Below are positions 45,807-54,082 of a DNA stretch of 64,000 nucleotides, piece by piece. Source of the stretch: Arcanobacterium phocisimile (GTDB lineage Bacteria > Actinomycetota > Actinomycetes > Actinomycetales > Actinomycetaceae); the NCBI RefSeq assembly GCF_016904675.1, contig NZ_CP070228.1:992001-1056000 (forward strand), written 5' to 3'. Every line of letters begins with the position of its first letter. Positions within the stretch are counted from its first letter, which is position 1. The notes below the pieces were generated by a model. It was not told the DNA's origin. It did not search any database and saw nothing but the letters and a program-made list of their open reading frames with translations. The position numbers and the translations under genes were made by a program.

Positions 45807-45982
45807 TGGCCACCCTTTTGTACGAAGCCTTGAACGAATGACGAGGCGTTGGTTTCCAGGATCGAATCAATATCGTCCAATAGGGCGTCGACGTCGAATG
45901 GGGCGTCCGTTGTCTGTTCAACGGTTTCTTCTGCTGAAACTACGGATTCGCGTTGGATACGCTGGAATTCTTGTTCGCTCAT
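45803..45982 (-). CDS. pup: Prokaryotic ubiquitin-like protein Pup
   Basis: A 59-residue modifier protein: MSEQEFQRIQRESVVSAEE at the start, an acidic, mostly disordered middle (FDVDALLDDIDSILETNA, the ARC/PafA-binding helical part) and the C-terminus SSFVQGFVQKGGQ. The last residue is Gln, so Dop must deamidate it to Glu before PafA can use it. The ATG shares a base with the dop stop (TAATG) and the stop overlaps pafA by four bases, so dop, pup and pafA are tightly coupled. Confidence 0.97.
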   Translation of the reverse strand: MSEQEFQRIQRESVVSAEETVEQTTDAPFDVDALLDDIDSILETNASSFVQGFVQKGGQ

Positions 45983-47526
45983 TATTCTCCTTTAACCAAG
46001 TCGGTACCAAAATGCCGATATGTCGATAGTGGGGTTTGTGTAGTGGCGAAGAAATCGCTGATCTGATCGAATGTTGGTTCGTGGGGATCCATAAAGTTGA
46101 TGCGCCGCGGCCCGTCAGTGGTATCAAGAACCGCACTGGACCAACCTAAGGTGCGTACATCGTGCTCAAAATAGCGTAAGAGCACTTCACGGAAATATGC
46201 TCGAGAAACGTGCGGAGCATGCTGTTGGCCTTGGGCAATCTGCTCAGCCGAATACAGGCGGTCTACCCGGCCAGCTTGATCGAGCTTATGAACGATTGAC
46301 GCCGAAGGGCGCAAATCGTGCCATTGGAGATCGAAGGCGCGTAGCTGGTCAGAGTCCCATGAGGAACCAGAGCGCTGGCGCAGATGGTCGAGCATCTGAT
46401 ATTTCGCGATCCACTCAATACGCGGCGCTGCCTGGAAAAGATCCGTGCGTAAGGTATCGAGTGTCGATTGCCAGAGTTCTACGAACTTCGCGGTATCGGG
46501 GTCGCTTTGGCCCACGCGGTCGATAGTTGTACGCACCGCGTCCAGATAGATCTGTTGGATGTCGATAGCTGTGCGCGTGGAGCCGTCATGCATATCAACT
46601 GCGTGACGCAGCGTTGGGTCATGGGAGATTTCCCACGTGGCGGCCACCGGTTCAAACAAGACAAGCGATTCCAGATCGAGTGGCATAGCGTCTTGTTCGA
46701 GCATCCACAACACAAGATTCGTTGTGCCGACCTTCAACAAGATCGACTGGTCGAATTGGTTCGCGTCTCCCCCAATAACGTGAAGACGGCGATACTTCTC
46801 TGGGGTTGCATGCGGTTCATCGCGCGAATTAATAATCGGACGATTGAACGTTGTTTCGAGGCCAACGACGTTTTCGACATAGTCAGCACGTTGCGAGATT
46901 TGGAATCCGCTGGCTTGCGAGGCTTGGCCTAAGCCGACGCGTCCCGTTCCACACAGAATTTGCCGAGAAACGAAAAACGGGGTGAGGTAGCGGATGACGT
47001 CGTTGAACGGGACTTGGCGCGAGAGTAAATAATTTTCGTGACTGCCGTAGGCTGCGCCCTTGCCATCAACGTTGTTTTTGTAGATAACAACATTGCGCCC
47101 CTGAGCGTTTAACAGGTCCATCGTTTCACGTGCAAGAGCTTCACCAGCACGATCCCACAAAACAGCTTCGTAGGGAGTAGTAACTTCGGGCGTGGAATAC
47201 TCCGGATGCGCATGGTCGACATACCAGCGTCCGCCGTTTGGCAACGCAATATTGGTGATCTTGGTATCGGCAGGCAGCTCAGACAACGGCGGAACCGGGT
47301 TATCCGTGAGCTGATCAGGGTGGGCTACTTGGCGGCCAACGCGAAAACCGCGAGCATCGTTAAGCGGATCTTCGGAGTGGAAATCCCAGGTAGCAATCGG
47401 CGCTTGGCAACCGCGAGCATACGCGTCCACGACTTGTGCACTGAGCGAAAATGAATCTTGCACGTCGGCGTCGAGATCAAGAATACCGAACTCGGTTTCT
47501 AACCCAACTATTCTGTTTACTGCCAT
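45982..47526 (-). CDS. dop: Pup deamidase/depupylase Dop
   Basis: Activates Pup by turning its C-terminal Gln into Glu, and removes Pup from substrates. The 514 residues begin MAVNRIVGLETEFGILDLDA, followed by a roughly 40-residue insert (HSEDPLNDARGFRVGRQVAH) typical of Dop and absent from PafA. Later motifs are GGRWYVDHAHPEYSTPEVTT, YKNNVDGKGAAYGSHENYL and NSRDEPHATPEKYRRLHVIGGDANQ. It is followed by pup with a one-base overlap and preceded by the ARC ATPase. Confidence 0.96.
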   Translation of the reverse strand: MAVNRIVGLETEFGILDLDADVQDSFSLSAQVVDAYARGCQAPIATWDFHSEDPLNDARGFRVGRQVAHPDQLTDNPVPPLSELPADTKITNIALPNGGRWYVDHAHPEYSTPEVTTPYEAVLWDRAGEALARETMDLLNAQGRNVVIYKNNVDGKGAAYGSHENYLLSRQVPFNDVIRYLTPFFVSRQILCGTGRVGLGQASQASGFQISQRADYVENVVGLETTFNRPIINSRDEPHATPEKYRRLHVIGGDANQFDQSILLKVGTTNLVLWMLEQDAMPLDLESLVLFEPVAATWEISHDPTLRHAVDMHDGSTRTAIDIQQIYLDAVRTTIDRVGQSDPDTAKFVELWQSTLDTLRTDLFQAAPRIEWIAKYQMLDHLRQRSGSSWDSDQLRAFDLQWHDLRPSASIVHKLDQAGRVDRLYSAEQIAQGQQHAPHVSRAYFREVLLRYFEHDVRTLGWSSAVLDTTDGPRRINFMDPHEPTFDQISDFFATTQTPLSTYRHFGTDLVKGE

Positions 47527-47533
47527 GATTCTC

Positions 47534-49060
47534 TCAGCCTTGTTGCCGGGTACGGCGAACGGAGACGATGTCGGGACGTCCCTCTACCCGGGCCCATTCT
47601 TTCGGGTTATCCACACGGGCTAATGCTTCGTTTTCTGCAAGATCCTCACGGACGGCACGAAGAAGATGCGAGGTTTGCACGCCGTGCTCCCCCATCGCCA
47701 AATAGTCTTTGATCGCATATTTCTTTGCACGCTCAACAATGCCTGCCAGCATTGCTCCCGAGACCATATGATGAGCGTAGAGCGTTTGGGTGTGTCCGTC
47801 TCGATAGGTCACTTCGACGAAGGCGTTATCTGGGGTTTCCTCCCACAGCTCGTCCACAGTTGCCGTAATCATCGCATTGAGTGCGCTCGACAGATCCCCA
47901 TGTCGGGCAATTTCCGAGGCATGGACAGGCACGCTAGGAACAAGATACTTGCCGAGAATATCGCGGGCGCCAGCATAGTCTGGCCGGGAGATATGGATTT
48001 TGATATCGAGACGCCCTGGCCGCAAAATCGCTGGATCGATCATGTCTTCTCGGTTCGAAGCACCAATAATAATCACGTTATCGAGTTGCTCAACCCCATC
48101 GATTTCGGCGAGCAGCTGGGGAACAATCGTGGTTTCGACGTCGGAAGAAACACCAGAGCCACGGGTGCGGAACAAGGCTTCCATCTCGTCGAAGAAAATG
48201 ACTACCGGTATACCTGCACTTGCCTTCTTGCGGGCACGTTCGAAGATGTCGCGAATCTGACGTTCGGTTTGTCCAACGTATTTATCGAGCAACTGCGGGC
48301 CTTTAATGTTGAGGAAGTATGCACTATCCTCGCCAAACATGTGGGACAACGACGTGGCTACCGCACGCGCGATAAGCGTCTTGCCCACGCCCGGCGGGCC
48401 ATAAAGGAGCACACCTTTTGGTGGTTTGAGACCGTGATCGCAATATATCTCTGGATGCTGGAACGGCAACTCGATGGAGTCACGCAATTCCTCAATCTGT
48501 GGAGCCAAGCCACCGATATCCTCATAGGAAACATCCGGGGTTTCTTCGAGAAGAAGACTATCGACGTCTGGTTGGGAAACAGCTTCAAGCGCAAATCCGT
48601 GGGTAAAATCGGCAAGCACCAAATCACCAGCCCGCACCTGCGTATTTAGCAACTTTCCGCCCAAACGAATAATCCGGTTCTCACCACCTACTGCAGTGAC
48701 CATAATACGTTGTGCATCAACCACAGAATCAACTACAACCACCTGACCGGTTGTGTTGTACGAATCGGCACCGATAAGAACCTGATGATCGTTCAGTAGC
48801 ACCTCTTGGCCGGGAGCGATCGTATCTAGAGACACCCACGCCGCAGCGCTTACTTCAAGCTGCTTCGTACCTTGAGCGACAAGAGCCGTGTGCTGTGTCT
48901 GGTTCGCACGCACAAAAACCGCGTAGGTACTCGGCGGCTTGGATAACGAATCGAGATGGGTACTCAATTCCTTTATTCGATCGCGAGCAGACGACAGCGC
49001 CTTACTCAACTCACGGTTTTGTTGAGCTAGGGCCCGAAGATCAGGTTCTTGTTGTGTCAT
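47534..49060 (-). CDS. arc: ARC/Mpa AAA ATPase of the Pup system
   Basis: Hexameric unfoldase that recognises Pup. The 508 residues comprise an N-terminal coiled coil (about 10-50) that binds Pup, OB domains (about 60-160), and an AAA module with Walker A GPPGVGKTLIARAVA, Walker B VVIFFDEMEALFRTRG and the arginine-finger area AILRPGRLD. Mpa proteins that drive the 20S core end in a Tyr-containing tail such as QYL; this one ends RRTRQQG. Together with the absence of prcBA nearby, this suggests unfolding without a proteasome, as in corynebacteria. Confidence 0.94.
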   Translation of the reverse strand: MTQQEPDLRALAQQNRELSKALSSARDRIKELSTHLDSLSKPPSTYAVFVRANQTQHTALVAQGTKQLEVSAAAWVSLDTIAPGQEVLLNDHQVLIGADSYNTTGQVVVVDSVVDAQRIMVTAVGGENRIIRLGGKLLNTQVRAGDLVLADFTHGFALEAVSQPDVDSLLLEETPDVSYEDIGGLAPQIEELRDSIELPFQHPEIYCDHGLKPPKGVLLYGPPGVGKTLIARAVATSLSHMFGEDSAYFLNIKGPQLLDKYVGQTERQIRDIFERARKKASAGIPVVIFFDEMEALFRTRGSGVSSDVETTIVPQLLAEIDGVEQLDNVIIIGASNREDMIDPAILRPGRLDIKIHISRPDYAGARDILGKYLVPSVPVHASEIARHGDLSSALNAMITATVDELWEETPDNAFVEVTYRDGHTQTLYAHHMVSGAMLAGIVERAKKYAIKDYLAMGEHGVQTSHLLRAVREDLAENEALARVDNPKEWARVEGRPDIVSVRRTRQQG

Positions 49061-49069
49061 TGAATACTT

Positions 49070-50179
49070 CTAGTCGTTGTTGTCAGTTTCTCGTTCGTTC
49101 TGGCGTTGAGCTCGTTTTGCTGCGGCTCGGGCTTGCGACTCCGCCTCAAGTTGGGCATTCATCGCAGCAGAATTTTCGCCTGCTTCAGATGTACCAGATA
49201 ACTCGACGTCGGCGCGATGAGCTACATCACGACGGACTTTACGTAGCTTCTTCGTCGACATAGCGCGCTCTTGAAGCTGGTCAGTCTCCCAAGCCAACGG
49301 CTCCGAATGCGCAGCTGGAGCTGGACGCTTGGTAGGCACCAGTGGCATAGAACCGCGACCGATACGGCGAGCGACGACGAGGAAGCCAGTGTGTGCGACC
49401 ATACGGTGATCGGGACGAACCGACAGGCCGTCAAGATGCCAGGTTCGAACCATTGTCTCTGACGCCTGCGGTTCAGTGAAGCACTCAGAGGTACGCAAAT
49501 CTTCAACGAAACGCGACATTTGCGTAGTTGTGGCAACATAGCCGATAATGACGCCGCCAGAGCGCAGCGCATGCGCAGCGGAATCAATATTTTCCCACGG
49601 CGCAAGCATATCGAGTACCACAGTATCGATACTGCCTTCATCCATAGAATCCAAAACAGAATCAAGATCGCCAAGAACAACATCCCAGGGTGGCAGCTGC
49701 GGGCCAAACCAGGATTCAACATTGGCACGAGCGATTTCAGCAAACTCAGGCCGGCGTTCAACTGAGGTCAAGTGACCGTCCATGCCAATAGCCGAGAGTA
49801 AAGATAGCGCTAACGCACCCGAACCCAACCCTGCTTCGACAACGCGGGCACCAGGGAAAACGTCAGCCTGCTGCACAATCTGGCCGGCATCCTTCGGATA
49901 AACAACCGTTGCGCCACGTGGCATAGACAGCACGTAGTCGTTGACTAGTGGGCGCAACGCGAGCAAGCGATGACCGGAGGTGGTATCAAGAACTGTGCCT
50001 TCATCTTTGCCGATCAGATCGCGATGATGGAACGATCCCCGCTGGGATTGGAAGTAGCCATCGTGCGTGAGCATAACGGTGTATTTACGATTCTTGGTGT
50101 CAGTTAGCTGGACGCGTTCGCCTGCGCGGAACGGCCCCCGACGGCGCTCTGCGCCCAAAGGATGAGGATAATTAGTCAC
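49070..50179 (-). CDS. trmI: tRNA (adenine-N1)-methyltransferase TrmI
   Basis: Makes m1A58 in the tRNA T-loop. The core has GATVVYPKDAGQIVQQADVFPGARVVEAGLGSGALALSLL, the family's SAM-binding signature, and DTVVLDMLAPWENIDSAAHALRSGGVIIGYV. The 369-residue length includes a charged, low-complexity C-terminal tail of about 60 residues. The GTG start is preceded by TAAGAT six bases away; GAGGGA directly abuts the start and is too near to act as a ribosome site. It leads the arc-dop-pup-pafA transcription unit, an arrangement shared by many actinobacteria. Confidence 0.94.
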   Translation of the reverse strand: MTNYPHPLGAERRRGPFRAGERVQLTDTKNRKYTVMLTHDGYFQSQRGSFHHRDLIGKDEGTVLDTTSGHRLLALRPLVNDYVLSMPRGATVVYPKDAGQIVQQADVFPGARVVEAGLGSGALALSLLSAIGMDGHLTSVERRPEFAEIARANVESWFGPQLPPWDVVLGDLDSVLDSMDEGSIDTVVLDMLAPWENIDSAAHALRSGGVIIGYVATTTQMSRFVEDLRTSECFTEPQASETMVRTWHLDGLSVRPDHRMVAHTGFLVVARRIGRGSMPLVPTKRPAPAAHSEPLAWETDQLQERAMSTKKLRKVRRDVAHRADVELSGTSEAGENSAAMNAQLEAESQARAAAKRAQRQNERETDNND

Positions 50180-50185
50180 TCCCTC

Positions 50186-50191
50186 ATCTTA
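50186..50191 (-). promoter_or_regulatory. -10 box for a leaderless trmI transcript (head of the Pup operon)
   Basis: TAAGAT on the minus strand, six bases before the trmI GTG. As arc, dop, pup and pafA follow closely, this may be the main promoter of the Pup cluster. Confidence 0.5.
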
Positions 50192-50297
50192 CGGGAGCCC
50201 ACGCTATTGTGGGAGTGCCAAAACTGTGTGATTAGCCGATTACTCAGAGAGTGGAATCTCATCATCAGCATGACAAAAACATGTGGGACAGAGAAGG

Positions 50298-50303
50298 TAG
50301 AGT
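50298..50303 (+). promoter_or_regulatory. -10 box for a leaderless RecB-like transcript
   Basis: TAGAGT, six bases before the ATG at 50310; no Shine-Dalgarno. Confidence 0.55.
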
Positions 50304-50309
50304 AAAACT

Positions 50310-51185
50310 ATGTCAAAAAAACATGCCGCGCTTTCGCCTTCTCGCGCCTCAGACTTCCGTTCGTGCCCATTGAAGTTTCGATTCCGCGTAATCGATAAGC
50401 TTCCCGAGCCACCCTCGATTGAAGCCTTGCGCGGAACGATTGTGCACGCTGTTCTCGAACACCTCTTTGATCGTCCAGCGGAGCAACGCCAAGAGCTCAC
50501 CGCACAAGAAGCATTAATTCCGACGTGGGAAGCACACCTTGAAAAGAATCCGGCAGCTCTTGAGCTCTTCCCGGATTCCACGCAGCTGTCTGCCTGGCTC
50601 GAATCGGCTCGGCCGCTCATCTCGTCGTATTTCCATCTGGAAAATCCACAATATTTACAGCCCTCAGGCCGCGAAGAATTTGTGAACGCCACGTTGCCAT
50701 CCGGGCTCGCGATCCGCGGAATTATTGATCGTATCGATACTGCACCTAATGGCGCAGTACGTATCATTGACTACAAGACCGGCAAATCTCCAGCACCGCG
50801 TTATCAAGATGGCGCGATTTTCCAGATGCGCTTCTACACAACTGCCCTATTCTATTCAACCGGCAAAATCCCGCAGCGCACCCAGTTACTCTATCTCAAA
50901 GATCAACGTGTGCTCACCTACGATCCAGTGCCGGAAGACGTTGCAGCAACCACCAATGAGCTCAACCATTTGTGGTCAGCTATTCGCGGAAGAATTGATA
51001 CCGGACAGTTCGAAGCTAAAAAGGGACCGCTGTGTAACTGGTGCCATTTCTCTTCGATCTGCCCGGCATTTGGCAATGTAGCTCCGGAAATGTCTACCGA
51101 TGGCGTACAAGCTCTGCTTACTGCCGAACGTCCATCAGCCGATGTAGCTCAGCAACCGACAGATCTTCCAACGACTCAACAATAA
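50310..51185 (+). CDS. RecB-family PD-(D/E)XK exonuclease with Fe-S cluster motif
   Basis: A 291-residue nuclease domain protein. PD-(D/E)XK elements are GTIVHAVLEHLF, GIIDRIDTAPNGAVRIIDYKTGK (acidic and Lys catalytic residues) and YKTGK-flanking helices. One Cys near the start (SCPLKFRF) plus the C-terminal CNWCHFSSICP match the four-Cys iron-sulfur staple of AddB/Cas4-like nucleases. Such stand-alone genes lie beside trmI in many actinobacteria; the role in DNA repair is inferred. Its last 68 bases overlap the convergent HAD phosphatase gene. Confidence 0.9.
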   Translation: MSKKHAALSPSRASDFRSCPLKFRFRVIDKLPEPPSIEALRGTIVHAVLEHLFDRPAEQRQELTAQEALIPTWEAHLEKNPAALELFPDSTQLSAWLESARPLISSYFHLENPQYLQPSGREEFVNATLPSGLAIRGIIDRIDTAPNGAVRIIDYKTGKSPAPRYQDGAIFQMRFYTTALFYSTGKIPQRTQLLYLKDQRVLTYDPVPEDVAATTNELNHLWSAIRGRIDTGQFEAKKGPLCNWCHFSSICPAFGNVAPEMSTDGVQALLTAERPSADVAQQPTDLPTTQQ

Positions 51186-51783
51186 CGAGATTATCGAGAT
51201 CAGGGATCGGTACCTGGAACGGGATCGCAATCGTGAGTGCGCCCGAAGCATGAGCTGAGCGGACGCCCGGGTTCGAATCCTCAAACGCCACACAAGAGTT
51301 AATATCCACACCAAGTTTTTCAGCCGCAAGGCGATACGGGAACGGATCGGGCTTGCCTTTACCTGGTGGCAAAATATCGCCAGTGACCGACACTGTCAAT
51401 GTACCTTCAGGCGCAGCATCCAACGTCAACTGCGCAAACTCCGAAAACGACGAAGTCACCAAAGCTGTCGGAATGCCCTGCTCAGCCAGTGCGGTTAACA
51501 ATTCGCGGGCTCCTGGGCGCCACGGCATACCACGAGTCTTCGCCTGATGAACAACCTCTGCAACGAGCATTGGTGCAAGCTCATCAATCGTCAACGGCAA
51601 ATCCAGACGCTCGATGATCAGCCGGCAAGAATCCTCGATTGCTCGACCAATCAAATCATTTTGATCGCCGTCGTTCCAAGGCTTCCCGTAGCGTGCAAAA
51701 ACTGCCTTTTCGGCTTCAAACCAGAGAATCTCAGAATCAGTAAGCGTGCCGTCCATATCGAACAGTGCGGCGGCAATCGGCAT
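51118..51783 (-). CDS. HAD-superfamily phosphatase/phosphoglucomutase-like protein
   Basis: A 221-residue HAD hydrolase: the nucleophile motif AALFDMDGTLTDSE at the start, TALVTSS (motif II), the Lys of motif III in GKGKPDPFPY, and VAFEDSNPGVRSAHASGA (motif IV). The cap of about 70 helical residues after motif I is of the beta-phosphoglucomutase type. The substrate is unknown. AAGGAG lies seven bases before the ATG. It follows uppP by 11 bases. Confidence 0.9.
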   Translation of the reverse strand: MPIAAALFDMDGTLTDSEILWFEAEKAVFARYGKPWNDGDQNDLIGRAIEDSCRLIIERLDLPLTIDELAPMLVAEVVHQAKTRGMPWRPGARELLTALAEQGIPTALVTSSFSEFAQLTLDAAPEGTLTVSVTGDILPPGKGKPDPFPYRLAAEKLGVDINSCVAFEDSNPGVRSAHASGALTIAIPFQVPIPDLDNLVIVESLEDLSVAELHRLMDVRQ

Positions 51784-51794
51784 AGGTGAACTCC

Positions 51795-52637
51795 TTAGTA
51801 GACGTTTAACAGACCCTGGGTCAACAACACCACAACAGCCAGAGCGAGAATCAAACGATAAATCACGAACGGCATGTATGACATGGTCTCAACAAGGCGT
51901 AGGAACCACACTATCACTGCGTAGCCAACAATGAACGCCACAAGGGTGGCAATAAGCAACGGCGCAAGTGCAACCTGTGGTCCCGTACCGTCGTCCGAAA
52001 TAAACCGGTAAAAACCCGATCCTAGAACTGCCGGGATAGCGAGCAAAAACGATACTCGCGCAGCAGCCGAACGCGTATAGCCCAACAGCAAACCAACAGT
52101 AATCGTGCCACCCGAACGCGAAACGCCGGGGATCAGTGCCATTGATTGGGCGAAACCGAGCACAACGCCGTCGCGAATCGACATTTGTTCAATAGCCAGA
52201 CGACGAGTGGAAATGCGGTCAGCAATACCAAGGAAGATCGCAAAAATCGCCAACATGGCAGCAGTAATAAACATATTGCGGAATACGGAATCGATCGCAT
52301 CTTCTAAAAGCAATCCAAGAATAACGATCGGCAAGGTGCCAAATATAACGATCCATCCCAAGCGCACATCCGGATCAGTTTGCGGTACTTGATTCTTCCA
52401 CGGACCAAACGGTAACGCACGGAACCAGGCATGAATAATCCGCACAATATCTTTCCAGAAATACAAAATCACAGCCGCTTCGGTACCGATCTGCGTCACC
52501 GCAGTAAAGGTAACCCCTGGATCGCCAAGCCCGGGAAACAAGTCACCCACGATACGCAAGTGAGCCGACGACGAAATTGGCAAGAACTCAGTCAAGCCTT
52601 GCACGATGCCTAAAATAATTGCTTCAAAAATACCCAC
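51795..52637 (-). CDS. uppP: Undecaprenyl-diphosphatase UppP (BacA)
   Basis: Membrane enzyme recycling undecaprenyl diphosphate for peptidoglycan synthesis; overproduction gives bacitracin resistance in other bacteria. The 280-residue protein has about eight helices and the signatures GIVQGLTEFLPISSSAHL and ALIPGVSRSGGTITVGLLLG. The start is a GTG with TACTCT six bases upstream and no Shine-Dalgarno. It is divergent from the aldo/keto reductase-like gene; both starts look leaderless and only 46 bases separate them. Confidence 0.96.
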   Translation of the reverse strand: MGIFEAIILGIVQGLTEFLPISSSAHLRIVGDLFPGLGDPGVTFTAVTQIGTEAAVILYFWKDIVRIIHAWFRALPFGPWKNQVPQTDPDVRLGWIVIFGTLPIVILGLLLEDAIDSVFRNMFITAAMLAIFAIFLGIADRISTRRLAIEQMSIRDGVVLGFAQSMALIPGVSRSGGTITVGLLLGYTRSAAARVSFLLAIPAVLGSGFYRFISDDGTGPQVALAPLLIATLVAFIVGYAVIVWFLRLVETMSYMPFVIYRLILALAVVVLLTQGLLNVY

Positions 52638-52643
52638 GTGTCA

Positions 52644-52649
52644 AGAGTA
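52644..52649 (-). promoter_or_regulatory. -10 box for a leaderless uppP transcript
   Basis: TACTCT on the minus strand, six bases before the uppP GTG, in a 46-base divergent promoter region. Confidence 0.5.
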
Positions 52650-52670
52650 CCGCTCGCCGCAGAAGTCTAT

Positions 52671-52676
52671 TAGGCT
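52671..52676 (+). promoter_or_regulatory. -10 box for the leaderless aldo/keto reductase-like gene
   Basis: TAGGCT, seven bases before the GTG at 52684. Confidence 0.5.
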
Positions 52677-52683
52677 GACACAT

Positions 52684-53625
52684 GTGAAGAATAACAAGGT
52701 TGGTACATCTGGTCTGCGTGTCGGTCATATCGGGCTCGGAACTCTTACGTGGGGGCGTGACACCGAATATGACGATGCTGCCCGTATGACTCAAGCACTT
52801 ATTGACGCCGGCGGCAATCTCATCGATATTTCGCCGCTGTACGGCGAGGGCCTCGCAGTTGGTGTTTTGGGCAAGATACTTTCTGGCGGTGTACGCCGTG
52901 AGGAGATGACAATCTCGGTACATCTCGGCTTAGGTGTCAAGAACGGCCGGGTTTGTCAAGATGCCTCACGGTCTGGGCTTATTTCCGCACTCGATCAACT
53001 ATTGCTCGATCTGGGAACCGACCACGTAGAAATTGTCTCGCTTGCCGCCCCGGATAATGACGTACCGTTCCATGAACTCGTCGACACTCTCGCAGCCCTG
53101 GTAACCTCAGGCAAAGCCCGATACCTTGGACTTGCGAACCATCCAGCGTGGGAAATTGCGCGGATAAGCCAATACTTAACCGATATGCATCTACCAGAAC
53201 TCACCAGCGTCAACGCTGATTATTCACTCCTTAACCGTACGATCGACGACGACGTGACCGCCGTCGCGGACACATTTGGGCTTGGCATCATCGCTCAGTC
53301 ACCGTTGGCGGGCGGAGTACTCACCGGCAAGTATCGCAGTACTATTCCGGCAACATCGCGAGCTGCAACCGAACACCTGTCAGCAACAGTAGATCGCTAT
53401 CTTGATTCCGATTCACGCCGGCTGGTTGAAGCAGTTGTTAAGGCTGCGGACGGCTTGGGACGCACACCGTCTGATGTGTCATTGGCGTGGTTGCTTGGCC
53501 GTCCACATGTTGCTAGCCTACTTTCAGGTGCTCGTACTGCAGCCCAGTTTGATCAGCTACTTGCCCTCGATCTCACCCCGCTGCCAGGCCAAGTATCAGA
53601 CGTACTTGATGAGGTAACTGCGTAA
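52684..53625 (+). CDS. Aldo/keto reductase-like protein lacking catalytic Lys and His
   Basis: A 313-residue (beta/alpha)8 barrel of the aldo/keto reductase superfamily. DISPLYGEG keeps the active-site Asp and Tyr, and the NADPH-binding end (GIIAQSPLAGGVLTGKY and SLAWLLGRPHVASLLSGARTAAQ) is well conserved. The strand that normally carries the catalytic Lys (ATK) reads TISVHLG, and the one with the catalytic His reads VSLAAPD. It may be a cofactor-binding or altered-activity member. The start is a GTG at 52684 (MKNNKVGTSGLRVGHIGLGT). Confidence 0.85.
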   Translation: MKNNKVGTSGLRVGHIGLGTLTWGRDTEYDDAARMTQALIDAGGNLIDISPLYGEGLAVGVLGKILSGGVRREEMTISVHLGLGVKNGRVCQDASRSGLISALDQLLLDLGTDHVEIVSLAAPDNDVPFHELVDTLAALVTSGKARYLGLANHPAWEIARISQYLTDMHLPELTSVNADYSLLNRTIDDDVTAVADTFGLGIIAQSPLAGGVLTGKYRSTIPATSRAATEHLSATVDRYLDSDSRRLVEAVVKAADGLGRTPSDVSLAWLLGRPHVASLLSGARTAAQFDQLLALDLTPLPGQVSDVLDEVTA

Positions 53626-53653
53626 CTCTAGAGCCGTTTTCTACGAACTAGAC

Positions 53654-53685
53654 GTTGTGGTAACGCCACAATGCGTTACGACAAC
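53654..53685. terminator. Convergent hairpin between the AKR-like gene and the acidic-protein gene
   Basis: Thirteen-base arms (53654-53666 and 53673-53685) with one mismatch and a six-base loop, between two converging genes; no T-run. Confidence 0.55.
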
Positions 53686-53697
53686 ACCGCGAGGTTG

Positions 53698-54045
53698 TCA
53701 CAACTCTTCCTCGTCATCGTCATCGAAGTCATCATCGTCTAAGAATTCGTCGTCTTCATCATCGTCGAAATCGTCGTCGTCAAAATCCTCATCGAACTCA
53801 TCGTCGTCGTATTCTTCTTCAAGATCTTCTTCAAGATCTTCTTCGTCCTCGAAAGTATCAAAAGGAGCTTCAATGCCGTAGTGCGTGAAAAGCGAATCAT
53901 CATAGACAATATACGCATCAGCAAGTTGCTGCGAACGACGCAACAACTCCGGTGCATCAGGATCTTGATAAGTCAGTGCAGCACTGTGAAACTCTTCAAG
54001 AGCGTAGCGTAATTTTTCGTATGCGAGACGCGGATCAGTAGCCAT
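53698..54045 (-). CDS. Small protein with a strongly acidic C-terminal tail
   Basis: A 115-residue protein. Residues 1-60 are a helical domain (MATDPRLAYEKLRYALEEFH, then SQQLADAYIVYDDSLFTHYG), and residues 65-115 are almost only Asp and Glu with a few Phe. I recognise no enzyme family; similar short proteins with acidic tails occur in relatives. The tail could act as a DNA mimic, a metal buffer or a solubility tag (speculation). AGACTA read on the minus strand as TAGTCT lies six bases before the ATG, so it is probably leaderless. It is convergent with the AKR-like gene. Confidence 0.75.
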   Translation of the reverse strand: MATDPRLAYEKLRYALEEFHSAALTYQDPDAPELLRRSQQLADAYIVYDDSLFTHYGIEAPFDTFEDEEDLEEDLEEEYDDDEFDEDFDDDDFDDDEDDEFLDDDDFDDDDEEEL

Positions 54046-54051
54046 GACACA

Positions 54052-54057
54052 AGACTA
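54052..54057 (-). promoter_or_regulatory. -10 box for the leaderless acidic-protein gene
   Basis: TAGTCT on the minus strand, six bases before the ATG at 54045. Confidence 0.5.
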
Positions 54058-54082
54058 TCGCGGTTCAAGCAAATAACAAACC

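Noticed and set aside
47666-48649. 327-codon plus-strand open frame opposite the ARC ATPase gene
   Set aside because: Antisense shadow; composition follows the reverse complement of arc and no motif is seen.
53657-53881. Serine-rich plus-strand frame, looks like a low-complexity secreted protein
   Set aside because: It is the reverse complement of the Asp/Glu-coding repeat in the acidic protein gene.
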